Shown here in pieces: positions 34,635-45,019 of a DNA stretch of 64,000 nt; positions within the stretch are counted from its first letter, which is position 1; every line of letters starts with the position of its first letter. A program made the position numbers and the translations under genes. Source of the DNA: Bacillota bacterium (GTDB taxonomy: Bacteria; Bacillota_I; Bacilli_A; Izemoplasmatales; UBA1188); contig JAEYPN010000014.1 of assembly GCA_023410715.1 (NCBI GenBank), forward strand, positions 1 to 64,000. The letters run 5' to 3'. A model generated the notes under the pieces. That model made no database searches. It was not told the DNA's origin and was given only the letters and a program-made list of their open reading frames with translations.

Positions 34635-37600
34635 ATGAAGAAAACGAACTTTTTTTTAATGCTTATGTTTATGCTAGTATCAGTTGTTTTAATCGGTTGT
34701 ACAAAGACAACAACAAGTAAAACAACAACTAGTAAAAAAACAACAGTAAGCATTACTTCGAAAGCTCCAACAACAAAGGAGCCTACAACTAAGCCTAGTA
34801 CAGCAACTGTCCCAACTACACAAATTAAGGGCAATGCAGTTTTCGAAGGCGTTAGTGACGTATCTATTTCTGTCGGAACAGAATTCAGTAAAACTACAGG
34901 TGTTACTGCAAAAGATTACGACGGAACAGACTTAACTAGTGAAATCTCTACATCAGGTTTATTTAATGCAAATAGAGCCGGTTCTTATAAAATTACGTAT
35001 AAAGTAACAGGTAAAAACGGTGTTGAGGTTATAGCCACTAGAACAATCACGGTATCAGAAAATGCCTTTATCACAACAACCAAATCATCTATTACGCTTG
35101 TAATTGGTGCAGAATTCAACCCATTAGAAGGCGTTACTGCAACAGATGGTGATGTGGATGGAACAGATATTACTGATAAAGTAACTTACTCATATTCAGA
35201 AGGCTTTGTTTTAACTGAAGCAGGTGTTGGAGAAGTTATTTATAAAGTTGTTGGTAGCAATGGACAAGAAATAATGGTTTCAATTCCAATTACAATTGTT
35301 GCCCCAGAAAAAGCTAAAATCTTCTTCGGTACAGTTGAAGCTCCAACAGATGGTTCAGGAACTATTACTCGTACATTTGATTTTAATCCATTAGCTGGCT
35401 TAAAAGCATTTGACTATGATGGCGAAGATTTATCAAACCATGTTGTAGTTGAAGGCCAAGTTAATAACTTTGTAGTTGGTTCTTACACTTTAGTTTATAA
35501 AGTTACAGGTAAAAATAACGAAGAAGCTAGACTTGAAAGAACAATTGAAGTTGTTGACAGATACATTGAAATAGCAGGGAACAGATATGCTGTTGATCAA
35601 GCAAATATTAATCCAGAAAAATTAATGACAAATCAACAAGGTCCTTCATCAGGTGTTATCACAATTTTAACTGGTATGCCAGAAGGAACAACAGGATTTG
35701 CATCTGGTTCAACACAAACATATCCAGTAGTAATCGTTTGTGACGCACAAGGTAGAATTGTTTACGCACGTGACCCATTCATGGGCGAATTCCAAATAAA
35801 AGAAGTAGTAGATCCAGAAACTTTAGAAGTAAGTTATGTTGGTGAACCAATTAGAACATTTAAGATTGGTGCAACTCCAGAAGAAACTTTAGCAAATTTC
35901 AATAAAGACGTTTCAGCTGGTGGCGGAACTGGTTTCGGTCAAACAACAATCTTTAAAGACATTGCTAACTTTATTCCAGAAGGTGGATTTATAATCGTTT
36001 GTCCTTACAGCCAAAATGCTGATAGTAATTATGGCGAAAACCATCCAGTAAGAAAATTCGGTCTTGACATGGGTCGTAGAATTGGCGCATTAGTAAGAAT
36101 TGTTGGACTTGAAATTCCTGGATATACACAAAAAGACTTAAATGAATTAATCTTATTTGAAGGTGTTGAAGATGAATATTTATTAACAGGTACTGAATTT
36201 GATGCAATGGCTAATGTTAAAGCATTTAGAGGCGAAGACGAAGCTACAGTAGTTGCAGTTAAATCAACAGTGGATGTTACAACTCCTGGTAAATATTATG
36301 TTATCTATAAAGCAACAATAGGCAATGAATATGTATATTATACAAGAAGAGTAGTTGTTGAAGATACTTTAACAGATGCAAGAATTGAAGGAACAGATCA
36401 AAAGATTTTCTTAAATAAAGTTACAGATTTAAGAAGCCTTGTAAAAGCATTTGAATTCACAAGAGAATTAATTAACTATAAATTAGAAATTGAAGATGGT
36501 GGATTCGATTTTACTAAAGAAGGCGAATACGTTGTTACATATAAAGTAACTGGCCAAAGCGGCGTTCAAGTTACTAAAACAATTATGTTAACTGTATCAT
36601 CAGAACCAACAATCAATTTAAGAAATGAAGAAGTGACAATAGATCAAGGCCAAGCATTTGATGCAGCATTTGGTACATCAGCTATTGATTATAATGGTAA
36701 TATTATAACAGTAACTGTTTCAGAATATGATGTTAATCAAATTGGCGAACAAACAATTATTATTACTGCAGTTGGTGCATTAAAAACAGCAACTAAAGAA
36801 ATTAAATTAACAGTTTTAGGCCCAAAACCAGTACTTGAATTTACTGATTCAGCAAATGTAGTTATCAATACTGAATTTGATGCTTTAAAATTTGTAGTTT
36901 TAAGCAAAGACCATAATGGTATAGAATTAACACCAACATGGGTTATTGAAAAACTTAATGGTGAAGTTTGGGAATTAGTTGAAAACATTGATACAACAGT
37001 TCTTGGCTCTTACCGTGTAACTTATAAATTAGTTGGTGAATATCAAGAAGTTGTATCAACTTTAAATGTTGAAGTTATAGATCCAAATCCAAGTATTGTT
37101 GGTGTTAAATCACAAGCAGTTATCAAAGGTACAGAATTTACTGCATTAACAGGCGTAAAAGCATTTGATGCTTTTGGAGTTGAATTAGCAGCTGAAAAAT
37201 TACTAGTTAAAATTAAATTAATTAGTGAAGTTGAAGGTGTTGAAACATTAACAGAAGTAAGTGCAATCGATGTAAATAATATTGGAACATACGTTGTAAC
37301 ATATACAGCAGTTGATGGTGAATATCAAGTACAAAAGGTTGCAAGAATTAGCATTATTGAAGAACCAACTCATTCAATGTTCTATGTTGATGGTGTTGCA
37401 ATGTTAGATCGCTATAATGTTTATGAAAATATTACAAATGATGTATTAGAAGAAACAATGACTAATGCCGTAAATGCTTCACTTGAAAAATATGGCGAAG
37501 CTGGCGTTTCTACAACTATTCTTCAAGAATTAGGTTATTCAATTTTCGTTTATGATAATATGGAAGATGTTCCAACAACAATTAATTACATTGGTGGTGC

Positions 37601-38042
37601 ATCAGCAGGTGTACAAATCTTCTCAATGATGTTTATCATCGATGCTCAAGGTAATGTACGTTTTGCAAGAAGTTACTCAAAACCAACTATTAATGGTAAA
37701 GCAAATAACTCTGTTGACCAAATTGAAAGAGGCGTTAAAGAAGAATTCTCAACACCTACAGTATACAATGCAAATACTTGTGAATTTGGTGCATTAATGA
37801 ACAATATTATTGTTAATGGTACAAAAGTATTAACAAAAGCTGGTGCAGAACAAGGTATAGTAGCTTCTGCATGGACACTTCAAGAGGGCGAAAAATTAGT
37901 TGTTATTGGTGGTCACGGCGGAACAGCTGGTTGGGCTGCAAACTGGTTTAGAACATTAAGTACTGATCCACTTGCTCAAAGCGTGTTCTCATTAAATTCA
38001 AATGTTCAATATTTTGAAGTTGAAGCGAATTCTGCAGAATAA
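34635..38042 (+). CDS. Large Ig-repeat surface lipoprotein
   Basis: An 1135-residue lipoprotein: signal and lipobox LIGC (Cys22), a Thr/Lys-rich linker (23-65), three Ig-like modules of the DUF5011 kind (GVTAKDYDGTDLT, GSYKITYKVTGKNG), a globular domain A (about 313-510), five further Ig-like modules, and a globular domain B (about 908-1135). A and B look related: each has a DAQG(R/N) strand followed by (Y/F)AR, and a later EGG/EGE hydrophobic strand. I do not recognise A/B. As first gene of the glycan operon it may bind or process the substrate at the cell surface. AGGAGG precedes the ATG. Confidence 0.75.
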   Translation: MKKTNFFLMLMFMLVSVVLIGCTKTTTSKTTTSKKTTVSITSKAPTTKEPTTKPSTATVPTTQIKGNAVFEGVSDVSISVGTEFSKTTGVTAKDYDGTDLTSEISTSGLFNANRAGSYKITYKVTGKNGVEVIATRTITVSENAFITTTKSSITLVIGAEFNPLEGVTATDGDVDGTDITDKVTYSYSEGFVLTEAGVGEVIYKVVGSNGQEIMVSIPITIVAPEKAKIFFGTVEAPTDGSGTITRTFDFNPLAGLKAFDYDGEDLSNHVVVEGQVNNFVVGSYTLVYKVTGKNNEEARLERTIEVVDRYIEIAGNRYAVDQANINPEKLMTNQQGPSSGVITILTGMPEGTTGFASGSTQTYPVVIVCDAQGRIVYARDPFMGEFQIKEVVDPETLEVSYVGEPIRTFKIGATPEETLANFNKDVSAGGGTGFGQTTIFKDIANFIPEGGFIIVCPYSQNADSNYGENHPVRKFGLDMGRRIGALVRIVGLEIPGYTQKDLNELILFEGVEDEYLLTGTEFDAMANVKAFRGEDEATVVAVKSTVDVTTPGKYYVIYKATIGNEYVYYTRRVVVEDTLTDARIEGTDQKIFLNKVTDLRSLVKAFEFTRELINYKLEIEDGGFDFTKEGEYVVTYKVTGQSGVQVTKTIMLTVSSEPTINLRNEEVTIDQGQAFDAAFGTSAIDYNGNIITVTVSEYDVNQIGEQTIIITAVGALKTATKEIKLTVLGPKPVLEFTDSANVVINTEFDALKFVVLSKDHNGIELTPTWVIEKLNGEVWELVENIDTTVLGSYRVTYKLVGEYQEVVSTLNVEVIDPNPSIVGVKSQAVIKGTEFTALTGVKAFDAFGVELAAEKLLVKIKLISEVEGVETLTEVSAIDVNNIGTYVVTYTAVDGEYQVQKVARISIIEEPTHSMFYVDGVAMLDRYNVYENITNDVLEETMTNAVNASLEKYGEAGVSTTILQELGYSIFVYDNMEDVPTTINYIGGASAGVQIFSMMFIIDAQGNVRFARSYSKPTINGKANNSVDQIERGVKEEFSTPTVYNANTCEFGALMNNIIVNGTKVLTKAGAEQGIVASAWTLQEGEKLVVIGGHGGTAGWAANWFRTLSTDPLAQSVFSLNSNVQYFEVEANSAE

Positions 38043-38063
38043 TTAAAAAAGAGAGGATAAAAT

Positions 38064-39719
38064 ATGAAAAAAATATTTACGTTTCTATCGCTTATAGTTT
38101 TATCGGCATTGTTAGTTGCTTGCGGTACAAAAACAACAGCTTCTACTAGTAAAACTACAAAAAGCACTAATCCTGCAATAACAAGACCAAGTAGTTCAAA
38201 AGAAGGATCAATTACAACAGCTAAATCAACAATTCAAAATACAACAAAGCCAATTAACACTACTCAACCATCAACTGATGTTGAGGAAGAATTTGTTTGT
38301 AACGTTGACCGTAGCGGTATTGATGAGAAAGATTTAATTGAAATTGATTACTTTGCAACAGACGATGAATATGTCGAAGTAAGAATGGCATGTGCTTACA
38401 TGCAAGAACATCCAAACGTAGTTATTGAAAATCGTTATGATATTAAAGCTGACGCACAAGCAGCAGGTAAAGAATATACATCATACTTAGTAGAATTAGC
38501 TTCTACAACAGGATATATTCCTGATCTTATGCAATTATCAAATTTAATCAGTGCTGCTAAAGGTAAATTATTATATGACTATTCAAATGAATATAATAAT
38601 GATCCAGATACTGAACATTTATTTGAATCTGCAAAAACTTTAGGTGTATATAATGGCAAACGTTTAGGTATGGCCAACGGTCAAGCTATTCGTGGTGTTA
38701 TGTTAAATAAGACTTTACTAGAAAAATATAATTTTAATTTAAGAAATTATGGATTTAACTCACGTACAGGAGAAATCTGGACTGTTGATGACATGATTAA
38801 ATTAGCTCGTGATTTTACAACAGCAGCTCGTACAGCAGAAGGTAATAAATATTATTATGGTGTTGATGGTGAATATAATCAACTAGGATTTGATTTATAT
38901 TTCCCTTCAGTATACAGCGATAAATTAACTTACTGGGGTGTTGATAAAACAACAGGCTTAATTGACTTTACAAGTGAAAATTCAAAATATATCGAAGTAT
39001 ATCAAAAAGAAATTGATTTACTAAAAGAAGGTACACGTCCAAATCTTACAGCTGCAGAAGCTGCTGAAGAATTCGGAGCTGCTGTTTCAGCTGAAACATT
39101 ATTCTTCGAACTTGGTAGAACTTTAATGTATCATTCATTTACATATAACTTTTTCATGCTTCAAGAAGTAGAAGATTATGAAATTCAATTTTTACCTCTA
39201 CCTAGTATTAAAGAAGAGGGTGTAACTAACAAAACATTTGGTGAAACTGGACCTATGGGATTGTCAGCAAAACTTAAAGATGACCCTGTAAAAGCTGCAG
39301 TTGTTTATGATTTTGCTAAATATGTTACATGGGGTGAAGAAGGCTTCTTAAAAAGAATTGAAATTAACCTTGAACAAGGAACAATTCTTCCTAAATTCCC
39401 AGTTTCAGATTTTGAAACAGTATGGAATAGAATTAGAGAAATATATACTGACTCTGAAAGTGCTTATTACATCGAAGGATTTGATGTAGTTATCGATAAC
39501 TTATTAAATGGTTCAGTAGAACTTGGTTTAGTTAAATATCATCCAGGAATTGCTACATTTAAAGCAAAATTAACAAACTTAGCAGACTTAAATAAGAAAA
39601 AAGTTTTAGCTGGTGAATTAACTGTTGCAGAAATGGCAAAGATTTGGCAAGATTATGCTAATAATTTAATAATTGAAGAAAAAGCCCAATTAGATAACTA
39701 TACTAGTGATCCAGAATAA
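38064..39719 (+). CDS. Sugar ABC transporter binding lipoprotein 1
   Basis: A 551-residue family-1 extracellular solute-binding lipoprotein: lipobox VAC (LLVACG), a Thr/Ser-rich linker (24-75), then LIEIDYFATDDEYVEVRMAC and YIPDLMQLSN, NGQAIRGVMLNK, with the late FAKYVTWGEEG helix of maltodextrin-type binding proteins. It delivers an oligosaccharide to one of the two permease pairs downstream; the pair at 55583-57459 is the better guess because the other has its own binding protein. GAGAGGAT precedes the ATG. Confidence 0.88.
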   Translation: MKKIFTFLSLIVLSALLVACGTKTTASTSKTTKSTNPAITRPSSSKEGSITTAKSTIQNTTKPINTTQPSTDVEEEFVCNVDRSGIDEKDLIEIDYFATDDEYVEVRMACAYMQEHPNVVIENRYDIKADAQAAGKEYTSYLVELASTTGYIPDLMQLSNLISAAKGKLLYDYSNEYNNDPDTEHLFESAKTLGVYNGKRLGMANGQAIRGVMLNKTLLEKYNFNLRNYGFNSRTGEIWTVDDMIKLARDFTTAARTAEGNKYYYGVDGEYNQLGFDLYFPSVYSDKLTYWGVDKTTGLIDFTSENSKYIEVYQKEIDLLKEGTRPNLTAAEAAEEFGAAVSAETLFFELGRTLMYHSFTYNFFMLQEVEDYEIQFLPLPSIKEEGVTNKTFGETGPMGLSAKLKDDPVKAAVVYDFAKYVTWGEEGFLKRIEINLEQGTILPKFPVSDFETVWNRIREIYTDSESAYYIEGFDVVIDNLLNGSVELGLVKYHPGIATFKAKLTNLADLNKKKVLAGELTVAEMAKIWQDYANNLIIEEKAQLDNYTSDPE

Positions 39720-39736
39720 AAAATAATTAAGAAATA

Positions 39737-39775
39737 GAGTTACTATTTTAGTTAGCTAAGATGGTAACTCTTATC
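39737..39775 (+). terminator. Inter-gene hairpin in the glycan operon
   Basis: GAGTTAC and GTAACTC pair over a 20-base loop, with only a weak T stretch (TTATCTT). It is more likely an attenuating or mRNA-protecting hairpin after the binding-protein gene than a full terminator. Confidence 0.45.
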
Positions 39776-39791
39776 TTAGTGAGAGGTTAAA

Positions 39792-42272
39792 ATGAAGAAA
39801 ATATTACTAATTTTTATGTTGATCTTATCATTTTCATTAGTTGCTTGTAAGACGACTACTACAAATGTTAAAAGTACTAATAGCAGTTTAAATACAACAT
39901 CTAGCATGACAAAAAAGAGTGAAACAACAAAAGAGAATACAACTCTTACCTCATCTTTGGAAGAAATCATTAGAAATAATGAGATATATGATGGAAGAGA
40001 TTTATCTGAAATATTAGGTATAACTCATGTAAGTGGTAGGTATTATCTCACTAAAAAAGATTTTTTAAATGAAGGCGTTGATCAAATCGAAGCTTTAGGT
40101 GTTAAAACTGTTAAACTTTGGTTAAGTAGAACACCTGGCGATTCTTACTTTTTTAATTCAAAATGGCCAACTGCTGGTAAAACAAACATTGCAATTGATA
40201 GTAAATATCCAGATAATTGGAACCTCTTAGATGAGTATAAAGATAAAAACTTTTATTCTTTAATTGATATGCTCAAGATATCTTATTTTCAAGATGCTTT
40301 ATCAAAAGATAGAAGTTTTACGACTTACGTATTTGAAACAATGGAATTCATTACACCAAACTGGAAAAACGGCTTTACAACTGAAGAGGTTGAAGCTGTT
40401 AAAAAAGAATTGAGAGATTTTACAGTTTATTTAATGACCTCACAAAAAGGTACTGGTCGCACTTTCTTGCTTCAAAACTGGGAAGGCGATAATGCTTTAA
40501 ATATGGATGAAATTACTGACTATAATGCAGGAACGACTGCGATTGAGGGCATGATTGCCTGGATGAACGCAAGACAAGATGGGATTAATGAAGGTAAAAA
40601 TTATGTTTTATCAATGGACCCAGAAAACGATGTTAAAGTATATGGCGTTCTTGAAATGAACCAAGTTAACGACTATAATTCAAGTGTTGAACAGTTTAAG
40701 TATCGGACAGTAGTTGATTATGTTGTTCCATACACACATATGGATTTATATTCTTTATCAACATGGGGAAGTAGACTTCCTGGTGAGGAAAAATCACTTT
40801 TAGGTAAACTTGACCATATTGCTGATAAAGCACCAGATAGTGAAGCTTTTGGTGACAAAAATGTGATGCTTGGAGAGTTTGGTGCTTATCAATCGACTTA
40901 TGAGAAGGCTTCAAACAATTATTCTCAGTATTTAGGTGATTCAGCCGCAGGACAATATATGGCAAATCGTAAGCAAATTGAGTATGCCTTAGAGTGGGGT
41001 ATTCAGTATGTGCTTTATTGGGAATTATATTGTAATGGCTATAAGAATAATATTGATTGTAGAAAAGCAGAACTTGGTTGTCATGTTATAGATGATTCAG
41101 GACAGCTGGTTGCTGACTATGAATCGCTTGAAGGTGTATGGTTGATTGATTCAAATGGAGACTATACCCCAACATATTATTACTTTAGAAATTTATTTAA
41201 AAAAGAATATATTTCCGATGAATTAAAGGATGCATCAAACGTTTATGGATATTCTTCTGGTTTAACATTTGTTAAATCATATAGCTATACAACTTTAGAT
41301 GATTCATTTGTTATTAATAAAGGAAGTAAAACGGAATCATTAATCTATAAAGTTAATGGAAGAATCATGGAAGCCTCAGCAAAAGTATTTTACTCAAAAG
41401 AGATAAAAAATAGAATTAGATTTTATGTTTCTAAAAATAACGTGGATTATATAGAGGTTAAAACAAAATTTGTTGCATCACCTTATGATGAGTATGGTGT
41501 TTTATCAGGATATATAATGCTTGATGAGGAAATTTTAGAGGATTATGTTTATCTAAAAATTGAAATCGATGGTAAAACAAGCGATGATTTCCAAGTAGGT
41601 GGAGTTGTAGCTAGTGGAGTTTCTTTTGAATTTCAAGACGACATAAGTGGCTTTAAAACATTAGAATTAAATGGTTCTAAGACAATTACGCTTGATAAAC
41701 AAGAATCTAAAATATTGAGTTACCGTTTTGACCGAGTTAAAAACTTAACTTTAGGTTTATATGTTAAAACAAATGATATTTCTTCTTTTGATGTTAATAA
41801 CTATTTAACTATTGCCTCAGTAAATGACACAAAAGTAGAAGAATTATTAATTAATATATCAAGTATAAAAATTAAAAATGATTTATATTACGTAACAGTA
41901 AAGATGACCGAGTTACCAGAAAAGTTTTCAGAATATATTGAAATTGAAGTAAATGAATCATGTTTTGAAAAGGTATATTTAGATTATTTAATCTTATCTA
42001 ATGAATTTATTAGAAAGATTGAGCTTACTGGTATTTCTCAAAACGATTGTTTTGAAGAAGTAGAAATTGCCTTAAATTGGTATAAACCTAAATCAATTGA
42101 TAAAAAATTTGGAATCGGTAGTACAATTACGAATTTTGATATTACTAAAAAAATTGATTTTTTATTAAATGATCCTTATGTTACATACTCATCTAAAGAA
42201 ATTTCAAATGGAATTATGTATACTTGTGATTATGGAACATATAAGAAAACGTTTAAATTTACATCAAAATAA
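39792..42272 (+). CDS. TIM-barrel glycosidase-like lipoprotein
   Basis: An 826-residue lipoprotein with lipobox VAC (SLVACK) and a Thr/Ser-rich linker. The region 60-470 is a predicted TIM barrel matching the cytosolic protein at 33325-34308 block by block, including the Glu residues in LEMNQV and LGEFGA. The C-terminal 350 residues are beta-rich (about two sandwich modules) and may bind carbohydrate. Together they suggest a surface glycan hydrolase of an unassigned family. AGAGGT precedes the ATG. Confidence 0.65.
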   Translation: MKKILLIFMLILSFSLVACKTTTTNVKSTNSSLNTTSSMTKKSETTKENTTLTSSLEEIIRNNEIYDGRDLSEILGITHVSGRYYLTKKDFLNEGVDQIEALGVKTVKLWLSRTPGDSYFFNSKWPTAGKTNIAIDSKYPDNWNLLDEYKDKNFYSLIDMLKISYFQDALSKDRSFTTYVFETMEFITPNWKNGFTTEEVEAVKKELRDFTVYLMTSQKGTGRTFLLQNWEGDNALNMDEITDYNAGTTAIEGMIAWMNARQDGINEGKNYVLSMDPENDVKVYGVLEMNQVNDYNSSVEQFKYRTVVDYVVPYTHMDLYSLSTWGSRLPGEEKSLLGKLDHIADKAPDSEAFGDKNVMLGEFGAYQSTYEKASNNYSQYLGDSAAGQYMANRKQIEYALEWGIQYVLYWELYCNGYKNNIDCRKAELGCHVIDDSGQLVADYESLEGVWLIDSNGDYTPTYYYFRNLFKKEYISDELKDASNVYGYSSGLTFVKSYSYTTLDDSFVINKGSKTESLIYKVNGRIMEASAKVFYSKEIKNRIRFYVSKNNVDYIEVKTKFVASPYDEYGVLSGYIMLDEEILEDYVYLKIEIDGKTSDDFQVGGVVASGVSFEFQDDISGFKTLELNGSKTITLDKQESKILSYRFDRVKNLTLGLYVKTNDISSFDVNNYLTIASVNDTKVEELLINISSIKIKNDLYYVTVKMTELPEKFSEYIEIEVNESCFEKVYLDYLILSNEFIRKIELTGISQNDCFEEVEIALNWYKPKSIDKKFGIGSTITNFDITKKIDFLLNDPYVTYSSKEISNGIMYTCDYGTYKKTFKFTSK

Positions 42273-42285
42273 AGAGGGTAAAATC

Positions 42286-43671
42286 ATGAAAAATTACGAT
42301 GTAGTTATAGTTGGTGGAGGTATTTCTGGCGTTATGGCGGGAGTTCAAGCAGCGCTAGAAAACGCGAAAACCTTAATAATTGAAAGATTTAGTTCGCTTG
42401 GTGGAATGCTTACAAATGGTGGCGTAAATCCTATGATGACATTTCATGCTGGCGAAAAACAAGTTGTCCAAGGATTACCAGAAGAATTAATTAAAAGATT
42501 AGTTAAAAGAGGTAAATCAGTTGGTCATGTTTTTGACACTACTACTTATACCTACACAGTAACTCCTTTTGACCCTGAAGGAATGAAACAAGAATTAGAA
42601 ATGATGGCTTTAGAAGCTGGTTGTGATATTTTATATAATACGATGCTTTTAAAGACGTTTGTTTCAGAAAAAAAACTAACAAAAATTCAAGTATTAAATA
42701 AAAGTGGTATCACAGACATTTATTCCAAAGTGTTTATTGACGCTACTGGAGATGCGGATTTATCTTATCAAGCTGGGGTTAAAACCCAGCTTGGTAGAGT
42801 TAGTGATAATAAAATGCAACCACTAACTATGAATATGCGAATGGCTAATGTTGATATTGATCAACTTAGAAACTATATAAAAACACATTTAGAACGTTTC
42901 CCTAAATATAATAATGATCCAAGTATAATTGATAAAGCTTGTAAATTATCATTTAGCGGGTTTGAAAAAGAAATAAATCAAGCGATTGTAGATAAAAGGT
43001 TATCGTTCTTAAGAGAGTGCGTCTTGTTATTTGAAACAAATAATAAAAATGAAATTAATGTAAACATATCTAGAGTTAAAGATATTGATGCAACAAAGGA
43101 AGAAGAAATTACAAAAGCAATAATTGAAGGAAGAAAACAAGTAAGAGAAATAGAAGCTTTTTTAAAACAAGATATTCCTGGTTTCAAAGATAGTTATCTA
43201 TTATCAAGTGGCCCAACAATTGGGGTAAGAAGCTCACGTCAAATAATTGGTGTTCATGTTTTAAATGAAAATGAACTACTAAAGCAGGATAGGTTTTATG
43301 ATGTTATCTGCCATGGAGGCTATCCAATTGACGTTCATCCTCCAGAGGGACATGATAAGTTTGTCGACTGGTCGAAAGTTAAAAGACATTTAAACTATGG
43401 GGAATATTATAGCGTTCCATATCGTTCAATAATCAATAACGATGTAGAAAATATTATTACGGTTGGTAGATGCATATCCGCGACTTTTGAAGCTCAAGGG
43501 GCAATTCGCGTATCACCTATTAGCGCAGCGATTGGTGAAGCTGGTGGTGCAGCCGCATCACTTATGGTTAAGTATAACCTAGAAAGAACAACTGATGTTA
43601 ACTATAAAGAACTCCAAAAAGTATTAATCAAATATAAAGCTTATTTAGAGGTGGAAGAAAATGACATATAA
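42286..43671 (+). CDS. FAD-dependent oxidoreductase 1
   Basis: A 461-residue cytosolic flavoprotein of the FAD_oxidored type. The dinucleotide loop VVIVGGGISGVMAG opens the protein; SSLGGMLTNGGVN follows. The mid block IGVRSSRQIIGVHVLNE and the C-terminal FAD block NIITVGRCISATFEAQGAIRV are characteristic. AGAGGGT selects ATG 42286; the frame stays open upstream to 42169, inside the previous gene. The substrate is unknown; sugar or sugar-acid oxidation is inferred from context. It is the first of three tandem paralogs. Confidence 0.82.
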   Translation: MKNYDVVIVGGGISGVMAGVQAALENAKTLIIERFSSLGGMLTNGGVNPMMTFHAGEKQVVQGLPEELIKRLVKRGKSVGHVFDTTTYTYTVTPFDPEGMKQELEMMALEAGCDILYNTMLLKTFVSEKKLTKIQVLNKSGITDIYSKVFIDATGDADLSYQAGVKTQLGRVSDNKMQPLTMNMRMANVDIDQLRNYIKTHLERFPKYNNDPSIIDKACKLSFSGFEKEINQAIVDKRLSFLRECVLLFETNNKNEINVNISRVKDIDATKEEEITKAIIEGRKQVREIEAFLKQDIPGFKDSYLLSSGPTIGVRSSRQIIGVHVLNENELLKQDRFYDVICHGGYPIDVHPPEGHDKFVDWSKVKRHLNYGEYYSVPYRSIINNDVENIITVGRCISATFEAQGAIRVSPISAAIGEAGGAAASLMVKYNLERTTDVNYKELQKVLIKYKAYLEVEENDI

Positions 43672-45019
43672 TAAAAAGATTGAAGTAAACAAAAATTATG
43701 ACGTAATTGTTGTCGGTGGGGGAACATCAGGTGTTATCGCAGCTATATCAGCAGCTAAAGAAGGTATGAAGGTTTTAATTCTTGAAGAATTATCATCTCT
43801 TGGTGGTACACAAACTAATGCGCTTGTAACTCCAATCATGGGTGCAAGAGTAAATGGTGCGACAGCTCATGGCAGTATTTCTTATGAAATCAATGAAATG
43901 TATCAAGAAATTGATGGACATTTATCAGATTCATCAACAAGCTTAACTTATTTTTTCCCAATGACAATGAAAATTGTCTATGCAAGAATCATTGAAAAAT
44001 ATGGAATTGATGTTTTGTACAATGCAAAATTTGTTGACGCAATAAAAAAAGATGATGAGATTGATTATTTAGTCGTAGCGTTAAAACTTGGATTACAAGG
44101 TTTTAAGGCACAAGCTTATATTGATACAACAGGTGATGCTTTAGTAGCTTTATCATTAGGTGCTGCAAACGTCATGGTTTATGAAGAAACCGGTCGTAAT
44201 CAAGCTGTATCATTAAGATTTGAATTAAATAATGTTGACTTAGATAAAACAGGAAAAATGATGGAAGAGTTAGGGCAACCATATAGACTTAAATATCCAT
44301 TCTTAAGTTTAGGACGTCAATATATTGCGCCACTTCTAGAAGAAGGCGTAAAAAATGGCGATTTATTACCTTTAGATTTATCTCATTTTCAAGCTTTCTC
44401 TATGCCTGGAAAAGTTAATACTTTATGTTTTAACTGTCCTGAATTAGGTGTGTTAGATAATGTTTTTGATGATTTTGAAATGTCAAAAAAAGTTAATTAT
44501 GGTTATGAAGCAGTTTTAAGAATGGCAACATTTGTTCGTAAATATTTTAAAGGTTGCGAAGATGCGACTGTGTCTAATATTGCTTCAATGGTTGGGGTTA
44601 GACAAAGTGTAGCGTTAGATGCATTATATACATTGACCATTGAAGAAGTATTTGCCTATAAAAAGTTTAATGATGGTATAGCATTTTCAAACTATCCAGT
44701 AGATATTCATGGCGCTAAAGAAATGAAACTAGAATATGATTTAAGTCTTCCTATTTCAGAAAGATATTATGAGATTCCTTTTAGAACTTTAATTCCTAAG
44801 ACTATTAATAACTTAATTGTTGCTGGTCGTTCAAGTGGATTTGATTTTGGAGCTCAATCATCAGCTCGTGTTCAACACACTTGTCGTGCAATGGGAGAAG
44901 CAGCAGGAATCGGGGCATCATTAATGGTTAAAAACAATCTTAACAATAAAGAAATTAATGGTGAAGAGGTTAGAAAAATTATTTTAACAAGAGGAGGCGA
45001 TTTTCCTGAAAACGCATAG
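43661..45019 (+). CDS. FAD-dependent oxidoreductase 2
   Basis: A 452-residue paralog with VIVVGGGTSGVIAA, SSLGGTQTNA and the C-terminal NLIVAGRSSGFDFGAQSSAR. The mid block reads VGVRQSVALDALYTLT, lacking the paired Arg seen in paralogs 1, 3 and 4 (SRQ, SRR), so its reaction or substrate may differ. It overlaps the first gene by 11 bp and the third by 14 bp, so all three are coupled. AGAGGTGGAAG precedes the ATG. Confidence 0.82.
   Translation: MTYNKKIEVNKNYDVIVVGGGTSGVIAAISAAKEGMKVLILEELSSLGGTQTNALVTPIMGARVNGATAHGSISYEINEMYQEIDGHLSDSSTSLTYFFPMTMKIVYARIIEKYGIDVLYNAKFVDAIKKDDEIDYLVVALKLGLQGFKAQAYIDTTGDALVALSLGAANVMVYEETGRNQAVSLRFELNNVDLDKTGKMMEELGQPYRLKYPFLSLGRQYIAPLLEEGVKNGDLLPLDLSHFQAFSMPGKVNTLCFNCPELGVLDNVFDDFEMSKKVNYGYEAVLRMATFVRKYFKGCEDATVSNIASMVGVRQSVALDALYTLTIEEVFAYKKFNDGIAFSNYPVDIHGAKEMKLEYDLSLPISERYYEIPFRTLIPKTINNLIVAGRSSGFDFGAQSSARVQHTCRAMGEAAGIGASLMVKNNLNNKEINGEEVRKIILTRGGDFPENA

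Noticed and set aside
42169..42285. Extended N-terminus of oxidoreductase 1
   Set aside because: It lies inside the preceding gene; AGAGGGT and the Rossmann strand fit the ATG at 42286.
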